Source of the DNA: Sulfurimicrobium sp964552675
GTDB lineage: Bacteria > Pseudomonadota > Gammaproteobacteria > Burkholderiales > Sulfuricellaceae
Assembly: GCA_964552675.1 (NCBI GenBank)
Contig: CAZKHJ010000003.1
Span: 113,880-177,879, forward strand
Direction: 5' to 3'
DNA: 64,000 nt
The position numbers and the translations under genes were made by a program. Shown here piece after piece: positions 1 through 9,133 of this stretch (its first letter is position 1; every line of letters begins with the position of its first letter). Under the pieces are notes generated by a model that saw only the letters and a list, made by a program, of their open reading frames with translations, had not been told where the DNA came from and did not search any database.

Positions 1-1196
1 AGCTGTTCATCCGGGAAATCATCGCGCAACGCGGCAAGAGTGAATTCAGCCGTTATCTCCCCAGCATTACGGCACGTGCGCTGCATTATTATGCCCAGGG
101 CATCAAATGGGGCTATTTCCATCAGGAGCCGGTGCAGCCGGTGATGTGGAAACGCCTGCACAAGTATTACCTGATGTGCGAAAGCGCTCATTTTGCTGGC
201 ACCGAAGTGGCGCTGAACAGCAAAACACTGACTTCCTGCGTCAACGAATACATGCAGATCCTGCTGCTCGACATGATCAAGCCGATGACCCTGCCGCCAA
301 TCCAGATCGAAATGGTGGATCACTGGCTTGACCACTGGTCGCACCTGGTGCCGCTGGAACAGGATTGCGACCCGGAAACCCACATGCACTGCGTCGATCT
401 TTCCACCGGCGTGGGCGCCCGCAAGCTGCTGGACGAAATGCATGGCCAGAGCCTGCGCTGCTGGAGCATGGCCGATCTGTACCTGCAAATCCGCAAATCG
501 CGCACCGGCCTGACGGACGGCGACTGGCACGAGCATGTGGAACTGGGCGACGATTGCGTGTTGCCGGACTGCATTGACCTGCTGGACTATGTGGCGCGCT
601 ACTGGATACGCCCGGAAGCAGCGCGGCGCCAATACCGGGCCCCGGTCGAGGACCGCATGGTGGAAATGGCCTGTGGCGTCGGTGCCATTTATTCCTGCCT
701 GCAGCCAGCGGATAAACAGTCTGGCCACAAGATTCCCTTTGAACACTGGGCAGTGCAGGACGAAAGCGAGGGGGGCTACGGCCTGGTGGAAGCGCGGCCC
801 ACGGAGCGCGCGCAGGAAGGCAAGCTGGTGCTGGTCAAGCCTTCCGGTCACGACAGCGCATGGGAAATCGGCGTGGTGCGCTGGAAAAAGGATTCCGAAT
901 CGGGCATGCCCGCGCTCGGTATCGAACGGCTGAGTGATGACCCCAAGCAGGTTGAACTGACCCCGGTAGAGAATGGCGAAAACACCCTGATCAAGGCGCT
1001 ATTCCTGCCCAAACTATATCAGCGCGACATCAACAGCAGCCTGATTCTGCAAACCGCCGACTACCGGGAAAATCGCCTGCTGGACATGCATTACCGCAAT
1101 AACATCATCCGTCTTCGCCTCACTGAGGTGGTGGACAACAGCGAGGAATGGGTAAGGGTGCATTTTGCCGTGCAGTCAAAGCACGCGTCAGCCTGA
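1..1196 (+). CDS. Uncharacterised protein, possible C-terminal PilZ-like domain (5' end missing)
   Basis: The frame is open from base 3, so the gene begins upstream of the window; about 397 residues are visible. A GTG at 132 is only an internal codon, because upstream codons in the same frame read as normal protein (LFIREIIAQRGKSEF). The visible part is soluble, with no signal peptide or membrane segment. The final 150 residues contain VLVKPSGHDSAWEIGVVRW and MPALGIERLS, which resemble the beta-strand pattern of divergent PilZ domains, but no RxxxR plus (D/N)xSxxG pair is clear, so cyclic-di-GMP binding is only a possibility. It ends 65 bases before ycaO on the same strand. I do not recognise a named family. 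Confidence 0.7.
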   Translation, partial: LFIREIIAQRGKSEFSRYLPSITARALHYYAQGIKWGYFHQEPVQPVMWKRLHKYYLMCESAHFAGTEVALNSKTLTSCVNEYMQILLLDMIKPMTLPPIQIEMVDHWLDHWSHLVPLEQDCDPETHMHCVDLSTGVGARKLLDEMHGQSLRCWSMADLYLQIRKSRTGLTDGDWHEHVELGDDCVLPDCIDLLDYVARYWIRPEAARRQYRAPVEDRMVEMACGVGAIYSCLQPADKQSGHKIPFEHWAVQDESEGGYGLVEARPTERAQEGKLVLVKPSGHDSAWEIGVVRWKKDSESGMPALGIERLSDDPKQVELTPVENGENTLIKALFLPKLYQRDINSSLILQTADYRENRLLDMHYRNNIIRLRLTEVVDNSEEWVRVHFAVQSKHASA

Positions 1197-1261
1197 ATGG
1201 TGGTATTGTACTGCCCGCGCCAATCTCAATTCATTCCCACTCTGCCAGGCAGGATGCCCAT

Positions 1262-2986
1262 ATGCACACAGAAAGCTTTATCGCGGGCAAGGACGCCTCG
1301 CTGGAATCGTCCATCAGTAACATGCAATCCAGGCTTGCCGCCCTGGATTTCCATATTGAAGAGCGCTCATGGCTCAACCCGGTAGACAACGTCTGGTCGG
1401 TACATATCCGCGATCGCGACTGCCCGCTGCTGTTCACCAACGGTAAAGGCGCTTCGCAACAGGCGGCCTTGGCGAGTGCGCTGGGTGAGTTCTTCGAACG
1501 CCTGTCCTGCAACTATTTCTGGTCGCATTATTATCTGGGTGAAGCGATGACGCGGCGCGCGTTCACCCATTATCCGCAGGAGCAATGGTTCAAGCCGGGT
1601 GACGATGGCGCCTGGCCGGATGGTCTGCTTACGCCGGAACTGCGGGATTTTTACAATCCGGAAGGCAGCATCGACGCCGAAATGCTGGTCGACCTCAATT
1701 CCGGCAACAGTGACGCCGGTATCTGCGCACTGCCCTATATCCGGCAGCGTGATGGCGCCCGCGTCTGGTTCCCGGTCAACATCATCGGCAATCTCTACGT
1801 CAGCAACGGCATGTCGGCGGGCAATACCCCGGCCGAGGCGCGCACCCAGGCGCTATCGGAAATTTTCGAGCGTTACGTCAAATTCCGCATCATCAGCGAA
1901 GGGCTGTGCCTGCCGGAGGTGCCGGACGAGGTGATCGCCCGCTACCCGCGCATAGCAGCGGGTATCCGTGCCCTGCGTGCGGCGGGCTTCGGCATCCTGG
2001 TCAAGGACGCTTCGCTGGGCGGCCAATACCCGGTCATGAACGTGACCCTGCTCAACCCGAACGACCAGGGCTGTTTTTCCAGCTTTGGCGCTCACCCGCG
2101 CTTCGAGATCGCTCTTGAACGTTCTCTCACCGAACTGCTGCAAGGCCGGGCGCTGGATGAACTGGGCGGGTTCCCCGAGCCGGGTTTCGACCTGGCCGAG
2201 ATTGCCAGTTCGCCCAATATCGAAATCCATTTTGTCGATTCCAGCGGCATTATCAGCTGGAACTTCCTGGGGGACACCCCGGATTTCGAATTTAATGACT
2301 GGAATTTCAGCACTACCACCGAGGAAGACTATGCCTGGCTGACCGGGCGCATCCACGCCGAGCAGCGTGATATCTACATTGCCGATTTCACCCATCTGGG
2401 TGTTTACGCCTGCCGTATTATCGTGCCCGGCATGTCCGAGATTTATCCGATCGACGACCTGGAATGGGAAAACAACAGTGTCGGCAATCACATCCGTCCG
2501 GCTATCCTGCACCTGTCGGAACTGGACGATGAGGAATGTGCCGATTTGCTGGATACCCTCAACGAACTTGGCCTGGATGATCAGCGGCCAGTCGCGGCTT
2601 TGATCGGCCTGGCTGCCGATGCCGACTCGTTCTGGAAAGACCTGCGCGTAGGCGAACTGAAAGCCCTGCTGGCGCTGGCGGTCGGTGATGAAGCCGCGAT
2701 CCGTGAGGGCTGCGACTGGGTGCGCCACTTCGAGCAATTGAACGGGCAGCGCCGCAAGGTTTACCGCTGCATCGAAAGCCTGCTCAACCTGGGTGATGAT
2801 GCTCCGTTCAGCGATGCGCTGAAGCACCTGTATGGCGAAGATACGCTGCAACAGGCGCAAGCACTGCTCAATGGAGCACAGCGCTTTTTCGGCCTGCGTG
2901 CGCCAGGGATGGCACTGGAAGGGTGTGATATGCACCAGCGCTTGCTGGAAGCTTATGGGAAGCTGCACGGCAATTCCGAGGCCTGA
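1262..2986 (+). CDS. ycaO: YcaO-family protein, E. coli YcaO type
   Basis: A 574-residue protein that follows E. coli YcaO almost block by block. It has the N-terminal ATP-binding part with NGKGASQQAALASALGEFFER (residues 60-80), the YVSNGMSAGNT and SEIFERYVK blocks near 180-210, GVYACRIIVPGMSEIYP in the middle, and a helical C-terminal tail of about 170 residues. YcaO proteins activate amide carbonyls with ATP; in E. coli this one is linked genetically to beta-methylthiolation of ribosomal protein S12 by RimO. No azole or thioamide peptide cluster lies nearby, so a housekeeping role is more likely than natural-product synthesis. ATG 1262 is chosen because it matches the family N-terminus (FIAGKDASLE); the frame is also open upstream. 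Confidence 0.93.
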   Translation: MHTESFIAGKDASLESSISNMQSRLAALDFHIEERSWLNPVDNVWSVHIRDRDCPLLFTNGKGASQQAALASALGEFFERLSCNYFWSHYYLGEAMTRRAFTHYPQEQWFKPGDDGAWPDGLLTPELRDFYNPEGSIDAEMLVDLNSGNSDAGICALPYIRQRDGARVWFPVNIIGNLYVSNGMSAGNTPAEARTQALSEIFERYVKFRIISEGLCLPEVPDEVIARYPRIAAGIRALRAAGFGILVKDASLGGQYPVMNVTLLNPNDQGCFSSFGAHPRFEIALERSLTELLQGRALDELGGFPEPGFDLAEIASSPNIEIHFVDSSGIISWNFLGDTPDFEFNDWNFSTTTEEDYAWLTGRIHAEQRDIYIADFTHLGVYACRIIVPGMSEIYPIDDLEWENNSVGNHIRPAILHLSELDDEECADLLDTLNELGLDDQRPVAALIGLAADADSFWKDLRVGELKALLALAVGDEAAIREGCDWVRHFEQLNGQRRKVYRCIESLLNLGDDAPFSDALKHLYGEDTLQQAQALLNGAQRFFGLRAPGMALEGCDMHQRLLEAYGKLHGNSEA

Positions 2987-3045
2987 GCCCAGGAAAACCC
3001 GGAAATCTGATGGCCAGGCCAGAAACCAAGTCCGCAAGCAGAAGT

Positions 3046-3077
3046 GAAAAACCCCGCGAGACGTGACGTCTGGCGGG
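3046..3077 (-). terminator. Rho-independent terminator of ssrA
   Basis: Read on the minus strand, a GC-rich stem (CCCGCCAGACGT pairing with ACGTCTCGCGGG around a one-base centre) is followed by a run of T. It lies about 40 bases past the CCA end of the tmRNA gene. The plus strand has no T-run here, so it does not obviously end ycaO. Confidence 0.8.
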
Positions 3078-3117
3078 ATCCATCGAAATGCAAAGAGGGT
3101 GTCTTTGCAAATGTTAG

Positions 3118-3481
3118 TGGTGGAGGCGGGGGGAATCGAACCCCCGTCCGCAAGCCCTCTACAGGCAGTTCTACATACTTAGTCCGATTATTTGGTTTTA
3201 ACCCTTGTCACGCCAACCGGACAGGCTGGACTCGGGCGAGTTACCTTTTATTTAGCACCGGTTCAAGTAACCCGGACCGGCGCGATCTCATGTAAATGAC
3301 TCTGCTGTCAGTTGCCTGACCCGGTCCATGAGACTACCGGTGCAGAGGCAAAGCCGATTAAGCGGCTACTGCGTAGTTTTCGTCGTTTGCGACTATTTGT
3401 TTCCAGATGTATTTACGAGGTAACTGGTCCTCGGTATGCCCTACTCTGCTTTGCAACCCACGTCGAAACCGGGTCGCCCCC
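3118..3481 (-). ncRNA. ssrA: Transfer-messenger RNA (tmRNA)
   Basis: One-piece tmRNA of 364 nt. The 5' end GGGGGCGACCCGG (minus strand from 3481) pairs with the 3' acceptor strand CGCCTCC, followed by the encoded ACCA end at 3118-3121. The T-arm GGTTCGATTCC is clear. The tag reading frame at 3358-3390 codes ANDENYAVAA and then TAA, the usual kind of proteobacterial proteolysis tag. tmRNA frees ribosomes stalled on broken mRNA and marks the peptide for Clp/Lon proteases. A weak promoter candidate (TTGAAC at 3513-3518 and TCAATT at 3489-3494, minus strand, 18-base spacing) precedes it. A terminator follows at 3046-3077. Confidence 0.97.
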
Positions 3482-3546
3482 GTGCTGTAATTGACTGGCC
3501 TGCTGCGCCAAAGTTCAATCGACGAGGTGATTTTATCACAGCGGGT

Positions 3547-4194
3547 TTACACCAGGTTTAATAGTTCCAGCGGGGTTTTTATCATGTCGCGGGCAGCCCA
3601 TTCCTGCGGGTGATCGTCTGCGCCGAGGTAGCCGTATAGCGCCACGATGGGGTGCATGCCGGCGGCGATGGCGGCTTCCATGTCGCGCTGGGCGTCCCCG
3701 ACGTAGGCGCACTGTTCCGGCGTGAGACCAAGTTCGCGGCTAGCGCAGAGGAGGGGTTCGGGATGGGGTTTGGGGTGGGGGCAGGTGTCGCCACTGATGA
3801 TGCTGGCGGCACGCTCGGAGAGACCCAGCGCGGCCATGAGCGGGTCGGTGAAGCGCGCGGGTTTGTTGGTGACCACCCCCCAGGCCAGTCCGCGCTGCTC
3901 CAGTTCTTCCAGCGTTTGTGCCATGCCTTCGAACAGGCAGGTGAGGCGGCACAGATTGTCGGTGTATAGCGCGAGATATTCTTCACGCATGGGCTGGAAA
4001 TTCGTATCATCGGGCGTCAGCCGGAACCCGATATCCAGCAGACCAACCGTGCCGTGCGAGGCATAGGGACGGATCTGCTCGTGGGGCAGGGGCGGCAGGC
4101 CGTGCCGGCGGCGCTGTTCGTTGAGCGCGAAGCCCAGGTCGAGCGCAGTGTCGGCAAGCGTGCCGTCGAGGTCGAACAGGACTGCCTTGATCAT
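3547..4194 (-). CDS. gph: HAD-family phosphoglycolate phosphatase-like hydrolase
   Basis: A 215-residue HAD hydrolase. It has DLDGTLAD at residues 8-15 (nucleophile and acid aspartates), the VTNKP motif-II region near residue 108, and GDAQRDMEAA near 166 carrying the metal-binding aspartates. This matches Gph/PGP-type phosphatases, which remove phosphate from 2-phosphoglycolate. It is the third gene of mtaD-ubiG-gph, overlapping ubiG by 4 bases (ATGA), an arrangement common in proteobacteria. A second Gph-like gene lies at 37330-37986, so which one clears phosphoglycolate cannot be told; some ubiG-linked homologues instead dephosphorylate amino-sugar phosphates. Confidence 0.85.
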   Translation of the reverse strand: MIKAVLFDLDGTLADTALDLGFALNEQRRRHGLPPLPHEQIRPYASHGTVGLLDIGFRLTPDDTNFQPMREEYLALYTDNLCRLTCLFEGMAQTLEELEQRGLAWGVVTNKPARFTDPLMAALGLSERAASIISGDTCPHPKPHPEPLLCASRELGLTPEQCAYVGDAQRDMEAAIAAGMHPIVALYGYLGADDHPQEWAARDMIKTPLELLNLV

Positions 4195-4907
4195 GAGTCG
4201 GAACGGAGGCAGTCCATCATGTAGTTGACGCTGGTGTCGTTGCCCAGTGAATACACTCTGGAGAGCGGGTTGTAGCTCATGCCGGTAACTTCTTCCACGC
4301 TCAGCCCTGCAGCGCGGCAGTAGCGCGCCAGTTCGGATGGCTTGAGAAATTTGGCGTATTCGTGGGTGCCGCGCGGCAGCATGTTGAGTACATACTCCGC
4401 ACCGATGATGGCAAACAGGTAGGACTTGAGGTTGCGGTTGAGGGTGGAAAAGAACACATGGCCGCCGGGCTTGACGAGATGAGCGCAGGCCTTGACTACA
4501 CTGGCCGGGTCGGGGACATGCTCCAGCATTTCCATGCAGGTCACCACGTCGTATTGCTGCGGCTCCTGCTGTGCCAGATCCTCCACGGCGACAAGGCGAT
4601 AATCCACTTTCTGCCCGCTTTCCAGCAGGTGCAGCTTGGCGACTTTCAGGGCCTTGTCACCCAGGTCGATGCCGGTGACGTTGGCGCCGCGTACTGCCAT
4701 GCTTTCCGACAGGATGCCGCCGCCACAGCCGACATCCAGCACGCGCTTGCCTTGTAGGCCGGCCAGATTCTCGATGTATTCGAGGCGCAGGGGGTTGATG
4801 TCGTGCAGCGGTTTGAATTCGCTGTTGGGATCCCACCAGCGGTGGGCGAGCTGGCTGAATTTGTCCAGCTCCTGTTGGTCTGCATTCAGTGGGGCGGTAT
4901 TGCTCAT
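4191..4907 (-). CDS. ubiG: Ubiquinone biosynthesis O-methyltransferase UbiG
   Basis: A 238-residue class I SAM methyltransferase. UbiG methylates the ring hydroxyls at two steps of ubiquinone synthesis, acting at the inner face of the membrane. It has the family N-terminus (KFSQLAHRWWDPNSEFKPLH), the SAM motif VLDVGCGGGILSE at residues 57-69, and the later blocks CMEMLEHVPDP and FFSTLNRN. The start at 4907 is fixed by an ATGA overlap with the end of mtaD; a longer in-frame extension exists but would run into that gene. It is translationally coupled at both ends within mtaD-ubiG-gph. Confidence 0.96.
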   Translation of the reverse strand: MSNTAPLNADQQELDKFSQLAHRWWDPNSEFKPLHDINPLRLEYIENLAGLQGKRVLDVGCGGGILSESMAVRGANVTGIDLGDKALKVAKLHLLESGQKVDYRLVAVEDLAQQEPQQYDVVTCMEMLEHVPDPASVVKACAHLVKPGGHVFFSTLNRNLKSYLFAIIGAEYVLNMLPRGTHEYAKFLKPSELARYCRAAGLSVEEVTGMSYNPLSRVYSLGNDTSVNYMMDCLRSDS

Positions 4908-6229
4908 GTCTTTGTATTGCCTATGCGTTCCTGCCACTGACGGGCCTGGGCAGAGAGTTGCTGCTCATCCAGTGTTAGCAGGGTATTGTTTTCCACTACC
5001 GGCTTGCCGTTGATCCACACATGGGTGACGTGTTCCCGGCCGGCAGCATAGATCAGGTGCGAAACCACATCATAACATGGCAGGGTTTCCAGTCCGGCGA
5101 GGTTGACGGCGACGATGTCGGCTGCCTTGCCCGGTTCAAGCGAGCCGAGTTCTTCCTCCAGGCCGAGGGCGCGTGCGCCATTGAGCGTTGCCATGCGCAG
5201 CGCATCGAATGCCGGCAGTGCGTCAGCCTTGCCGCTGCTGCCTTTGGCGAGCAGGGCGGCGAAGCGCATTTCCTGGAACAGGTCGAGGCGATTGTTGCTG
5301 GCGGCGCTGTCGCTGCCTATGCCAATGTTGATGCCATGCTCCAGCATTGCAGTGACCGGCGCGATGCCGCTGGCCAGCTTGAGATTCGAGGTGGGGCAGT
5401 GGGCGATATGGCAACCTTGCTGGGCCAGCGTGGCCAGTTCATCCGGTTTCATGTGCACGGCATGCACGGCGATCAGATTGGGGCCGAGCAGGCCCAGGTT
5501 ATGCAGACGCTGTACGGGCCTGAGATGGTGCTGCTCGATGCTTTGCCGGATTTCGTCCTGTGTTTCCTGGAGATGAATATGGATGGGCAGGTCGAGCTGT
5601 TCGGCGTAGGTCAGTATTTTGCCGAAGGTCTTGTCGCTGACGGTATAGGGGGCATGGGGGGCGAGGGTGAATGACAACAGAGGTTCAGCTGCATGGCGGT
5701 CGCGCATTTCCAGCCCCTTGTGCAGATAGGCGCCGGCATCGCTGGCGTAAGGGGTGGGGAGATCCAGCGCGATAATCCCGATGGCGGCGCGCATCCCCGC
5801 TTCCAGGGCGGATTCTGCGGCTGCATCGGGAAAGAAGTACATGTCGTTGAAACAGGTGATGCCGCCACGCAGCATCTCGGCACACGCCAGCAGGGTGCCG
5901 TCGCGCACGAAGCGATGTGAGACATGGCGACTCTCGGTGGGCCAGATATGTTCCTTGAGCCATTCCATCAGTGGCAGATCGTCTGCCAGGCCGCGCATCA
6001 GGTTCATGGCGGCATGGGTATGCAGGTTGATCAGGCCGGGGATCAGAACATGCTGTTCACCCAGCATGACGGTGTGCTTTGCCTGGAAGCGTGCGTGGGC
6101 TTCGGCTGTTGGCAGGATGGCGGCAATCCGTCCGGCGGCAATTACTACGCTATGGTGGTCGAGTACCTGGCGTGCTGGTTCCACCGGAATTATCCAGCGC
6201 GCGTCAATAATCGTGTCGGCTTGTTGCAT
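4904..6229 (-). CDS. mtaD: TRZ/ATZ-family amidohydrolase, probable methylthioadenosine / S-adenosylhomocysteine deaminase
   Basis: A 441-residue metal-dependent deaminase of the amidohydrolase superfamily. Metal ligands are visible as LHTH (residues 69-72), HIHLQET, AVHAVHM and the late aspartate in GIGSDSAASNN. The family converts S-adenosylhomocysteine or methylthioadenosine to the inosine form, which fits a neighbour that consumes SAM (ubiG). ATG 6229 (MQQADTIIDARW) is preferred over an upstream TTG at 6262, because homologues begin near this motif and the upstream codons run into the preceding terminator. It is the first gene of the minus-strand operon. Confidence 0.88.
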   Translation of the reverse strand: MQQADTIIDARWIIPVEPARQVLDHHSVVIAAGRIAAILPTAEAHARFQAKHTVMLGEQHVLIPGLINLHTHAAMNLMRGLADDLPLMEWLKEHIWPTESRHVSHRFVRDGTLLACAEMLRGGITCFNDMYFFPDAAAESALEAGMRAAIGIIALDLPTPYASDAGAYLHKGLEMRDRHAAEPLLSFTLAPHAPYTVSDKTFGKILTYAEQLDLPIHIHLQETQDEIRQSIEQHHLRPVQRLHNLGLLGPNLIAVHAVHMKPDELATLAQQGCHIAHCPTSNLKLASGIAPVTAMLEHGINIGIGSDSAASNNRLDLFQEMRFAALLAKGSSGKADALPAFDALRMATLNGARALGLEEELGSLEPGKAADIVAVNLAGLETLPCYDVVSHLIYAAGREHVTHVWINGKPVVENNTLLTLDEQQLSAQARQWQERIGNTKT

Positions 6230-6263
6230 TGGCTCGGGAAGTGGGCTGTTTATTTCACACAAG

Positions 6264-6292
6264 AAAAAAGCCCCGCATGACGCGGGGCTTTT
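6264..6292 (-). terminator. Rho-independent terminator of the OmpA-family gene
   Basis: A stem of GCCCCGC and GCGGGGC around a short loop, flanked by A-run and T-run, with the longer T-run on the minus strand. It lies 22 bases past the stop codon at 6314 and just upstream of mtaD, separating the two transcription units. Confidence 0.85.
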
Positions 6293-6313
6293 GGTCTGCT
6301 CGGCTCAAGCTGA

Positions 6314-6985
6314 TTATTTCTTGACCGGAGCCTGTACCCGGACTTCCACCATTACGCGGCGGTTTGGCTGCAGGCAGGCCACCAGTTTCTTGTTCTTGCC
6401 GCTTTCCTTGCCTTTGACGTCGCTGCACGGAACGACTGGCTCGGACTCACCCTTGGCTGCGGTTTCGATGCGCTTGGCGTCGATACCCTGGCTGACGAGG
6501 TAGTCCTTGACTGCAGCGGCACGGCGCTCGGACAGTTTCTGGTTGTAGGCTTCCTTGCCGATGCGGTCGGCATGGCCGGTGACCAGCACCACTTCAACTT
6601 CAGGGTACTGCTTCATTTTGGCAACGACTTCGTCGTTCAGCTTGCTCTTGCCATCTGCACGCACCACGGATTTGTCGAAATCGAACAGGGTTTCAGCCTG
6701 CAGGGTGATTTTGGCAAATGCAGGTTTGTCCGGGCCAGCTGCCACAGGAGCCGGTTTGGCTTCAGGTTTGGCTTCCTTCTTCACCAGATCCGGGTCGCAT
6801 TCGGCGATGGCCATGGCCGGTGTCCAGTAACCAGTGCGCCAGCATTCGTTGTAGTTGTTCTTGACCACGTTGCCGCGGGTGTCGATCAGATAGCCTTCTT
6901 TTTCCACGGAATGCGCGAAGGCGGCGGAAGAAAATGCCAGGCTGAGAGCCAGGCTGATGCTGATTTTGGTAAGGGTGTTTTTCAT
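6314..6985 (-). CDS. OmpA-family outer-membrane / peptidoglycan-binding protein
   Basis: A 223-residue exported protein. A signal peptide (MKNTLTKISISLALSLAFSS, then AAFAHS) is followed by a short unique part with one cysteine (NECWRTGYW), a Lys/Pro/Ala linker near residues 60-80, and a C-terminal OmpA domain with VLVTGHADRIG and LSERRAAAVKDYL, the peptidoglycan-binding core. No beta-barrel is present, so it probably tethers or senses peptidoglycan from the periplasm. ATG 6985 is chosen for its AAGGAG ribosome site 7 bases upstream and for the signal peptide; a longer frame upstream lacks both. Two late cysteines (VPCSD and LVACLQ) may form a disulfide. It has its own terminator. Confidence 0.9.
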   Translation of the reverse strand: MKNTLTKISISLALSLAFSSAAFAHSVEKEGYLIDTRGNVVKNNYNECWRTGYWTPAMAIAECDPDLVKKEAKPEAKPAPVAAGPDKPAFAKITLQAETLFDFDKSVVRADGKSKLNDEVVAKMKQYPEVEVVLVTGHADRIGKEAYNQKLSERRAAAVKDYLVSQGIDAKRIETAAKGESEPVVPCSDVKGKESGKNKKLVACLQPNRRVMVEVRVQAPVKK

Positions 6986-7094
6986 TATTTGCTCCTTGGA
7001 TTTTTTAAGACAAATACTTGGCGTTAAAGCGTTGTTCTCTTTAGTTTGTATTAGGACACAGCCGGACAAATAATTCAAGCCATATGCAACATGC

Positions 7095-8729
7095 TTATTT
7101 TCTCCGGAATAGCGTGAACCACTCCGAATTGTCGCCCGAACGCCTGCCTTCCCAAATGATACTCCAATTCCCGCCGGGATGCTCGGGGGAGAGGCCCTGT
7201 ACCAGAATCAGGCTGCAGCTGGTCTGATATAGATCTTTCCGTTCGCTGATGATGCCGGTGAAATAATGCAGCATGGCGCGCTGGGCTTCCCCCAGATTCT
7301 GGCTGGCAAAGCAGTCGTATTGCAGGGGGATGGACTGTTGCATGGAGGCGAACATGGCGCGGTAGCTTTTGCCGGCATCCAGCCAGGGGAGCCAGATCGT
7401 GGCCAGTAATCCCCATACCAGGGTGATGCCCAGCGCCGAGTTGATCAGGGCGCGCAGCGCGCCGCGTTTCATGCGTGTGGCGACAAGCAGCCAGGCAATG
7501 CTCAGTGCCAGGGCGATGAATGCCATCCAGCCATCGAATCGGGCAATGTAACCGGGATGGAGTTGTTCGAATTTTTCGGCCAGTTCTGCCGGGTGGCCGC
7601 TCAGGGTGGCGTACCATCCCACCCACAACAGTGCCGCGAACAGGCTGAAGGTCATTACGCTGAACCAGTCCAGGGCATTGACGGCGCCGCGGCGCAGGGA
7701 CTCCACGGCGGCGGTGCCCAGCACAGCCAGTGGCGGCAGCAGCGGCAGGGCATGGACGTCACGGCTTTCCGCTGCAACGCTTAGTACGGTCAAGGTGACA
7801 ATAAACAGCACCAGCGGCAGCGCAACGGGCGAAGTCAGCCAGCCACTCCAGCGCTGGCGCCATAAGGTCCAGAGCGCCAGGGGCAGGGCGGGCCAGGAAA
7901 ACCAGGGCAGGATGCGAAGATAATAGCCGGGGTCGTGCATGCCGCCGAGATAGCTTGCCGCGTCAAGAATGCCGCTGGTTTGCAGCCATTCCGCAAATAA
8001 TTGGGGGGCGCGCTGATACAGCAGGAAGGGCCATGCCGCAAGCCAGGGCAGGGCGGCAATGAGGGCAATGGCCAGACAGGCCGGGTAGCGGCGGGTGCGC
8101 CAGGCGCTGGATAGCAGAGGCAGGAGCAGGGCGGTCAGCGTGATGATTGCCGGCGCCAGCAGATCCTTGCTCATGAAGCCGATGCCCAGGCCGGTGCCGA
8201 TCAATACGCCGGCGATGGAGAATCGGCGCGGCGCCAGCGCCAGTCCATAAAATGCGATGGAGAACCCGGCCAGCAGTGCCACATCGGTAATGAGTTGATG
8301 GGCGCGCACCAGGAGGCCGAGGCTGGCAATCATGATCAGCACGGTCAGGCGGCCATAACCCTTCCCCCACAATTCGCGGCCGGCGAGGCCGGTAAAGACG
8401 AGGCTCAGCGCGATGTAAAAGCCGCTGGCGAGGCGGGCGCCATCATGGAGCGGCAGCCAGCCCGAGAACAGGCGGGCGAAGCCGGCGGCGGTAAGGTAAT
8501 ACAGCGGCGGCTTGTCCAGGAGGGGGTCTCCGGCCAGCCTCGGGATTACCCAGTCGTTGCCTGTGAGAATGGAATAGACCAGGCCGAAACTGTAGGCGTC
8601 GTCCGGTTTCCATGGGTCGTGGCCGACCAGGCCGGGCAGGATCCATGTGGCACAGATGAGGATAATCCAGCCCAGATGGATGGCTGGCGGCTGTCCGAAG
8701 GCGGGGCGCGAAAAAGGGGAGAGCGGCAT
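7095..8729 (-). CDS. ArnT-like (GT39/GT83-type) membrane glycosyltransferase
   Basis: A 544-residue polytopic protein with about a dozen hydrophobic segments. The N-terminal region has the HDPWKPDDAY block after the first membrane span and DKPPLYY further on, typical of enzymes that take sugars from a polyprenyl-phosphate carrier on the periplasmic side. ArnT adds aminoarabinose to lipid A; related proteins glycosylate other lipids or proteins. The acceptor cannot be read from the sequence. The C-terminal 120 residues are soluble and periplasmic-like. No arn genes are nearby, but a heptosyltransferase lies 1.4 kb upstream on the same strand, so a cell-envelope role is reasonable. Confidence 0.8.
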   Translation of the reverse strand: MPLSPFSRPAFGQPPAIHLGWIILICATWILPGLVGHDPWKPDDAYSFGLVYSILTGNDWVIPRLAGDPLLDKPPLYYLTAAGFARLFSGWLPLHDGARLASGFYIALSLVFTGLAGRELWGKGYGRLTVLIMIASLGLLVRAHQLITDVALLAGFSIAFYGLALAPRRFSIAGVLIGTGLGIGFMSKDLLAPAIITLTALLLPLLSSAWRTRRYPACLAIALIAALPWLAAWPFLLYQRAPQLFAEWLQTSGILDAASYLGGMHDPGYYLRILPWFSWPALPLALWTLWRQRWSGWLTSPVALPLVLFIVTLTVLSVAAESRDVHALPLLPPLAVLGTAAVESLRRGAVNALDWFSVMTFSLFAALLWVGWYATLSGHPAELAEKFEQLHPGYIARFDGWMAFIALALSIAWLLVATRMKRGALRALINSALGITLVWGLLATIWLPWLDAGKSYRAMFASMQQSIPLQYDCFASQNLGEAQRAMLHYFTGIISERKDLYQTSCSLILVQGLSPEHPGGNWSIIWEGRRSGDNSEWFTLFRRK

Positions 8730-8749
8730 GGAAGCGAAAGTTTAGCAAT

Positions 8750-8777
8750 AAAAAAGGCAGCCTGAGCTGCCTTTTTT
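8750..8777 (-). terminator. Rho-independent terminator after rpmE
   Basis: Hairpin GGCAGC and GCTGCC flanked by six A and six T, so it could work in either direction. On the minus strand it lies about 20 bases past the rpmE stop and before the ArnT-like gene. Confidence 0.85.
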
Positions 8778-8795
8778 CTGAACTCCGTTCGGGGC

Positions 8796-8999
8796 TTACT
8801 TCATGCCGTATTTCTGGCGGAACTTCTCCACACGACCGGCGGTGTCGACAATCTTCTGCTTGCCGGTATAAAAGGGGTGGCACTGCGAGCACACTTCAAC
8901 GTTCAGATCCTTGGACATGGTGGAACGCGTCTTGAAGGAAGAGCCGCAGCTGCAGGTGACGGTGATTTCGTTGTAGTTTGGGTGGGTATCCGGTTTCAT
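8796..8999 (-). CDS. rpmE: 50S ribosomal protein L31 (zinc-binding form)
   Basis: A 67-residue protein beginning MKPDTHPNYNEITVTCSCG and containing CSQC about 20 residues on. The cysteine pairs are the zinc ligands of the standard L31 form, which bridges the ribosomal subunits and can be replaced by a zinc-free paralogue in zinc shortage. ATG 8999 is chosen because the protein then matches L31 exactly; upstream in-frame codons overlap the promoter region. A good promoter lies at 9065-9093 and a terminator follows, so it is monocistronic. Confidence 0.97.
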   Translation of the reverse strand: MKPDTHPNYNEITVTCSCGSSFKTRSTMSKDLNVEVCSQCHPFYTGKQKIVDTAGRVEKFRQKYGMK

Positions 9000-9064
9000 G
9001 ATTCTCAAATCCTTGCCTGTTGCTCGGGTTTCAGGACGCCATGAGCGCCGCGAAAAATTGTGCA

Positions 9065-9093
9065 ATTATCCATGATGAAAGCTGGGTTTGCAA
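9065..9093 (-). promoter_or_regulatory. Sigma-70 promoter of rpmE
   Basis: On the minus strand, TTGCAA (9088-9093) and GATAAT (9065-9070) are separated by 17 bases, giving a start near 9058 and a leader of about 60 nt. Only the match to consensus supports it. Confidence 0.55.
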
Positions 9094-9133
9094 GGTATTT
9101 ATAACGAACGGAAGTTGATGGGGGGTGGCCGGG

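Noticed and set aside
1853..3037. 394-codon minus-strand frame across ycaO
   Set aside because: It is the antisense frame of a clearly recognised YcaO protein; it has no family match and no ribosome site.
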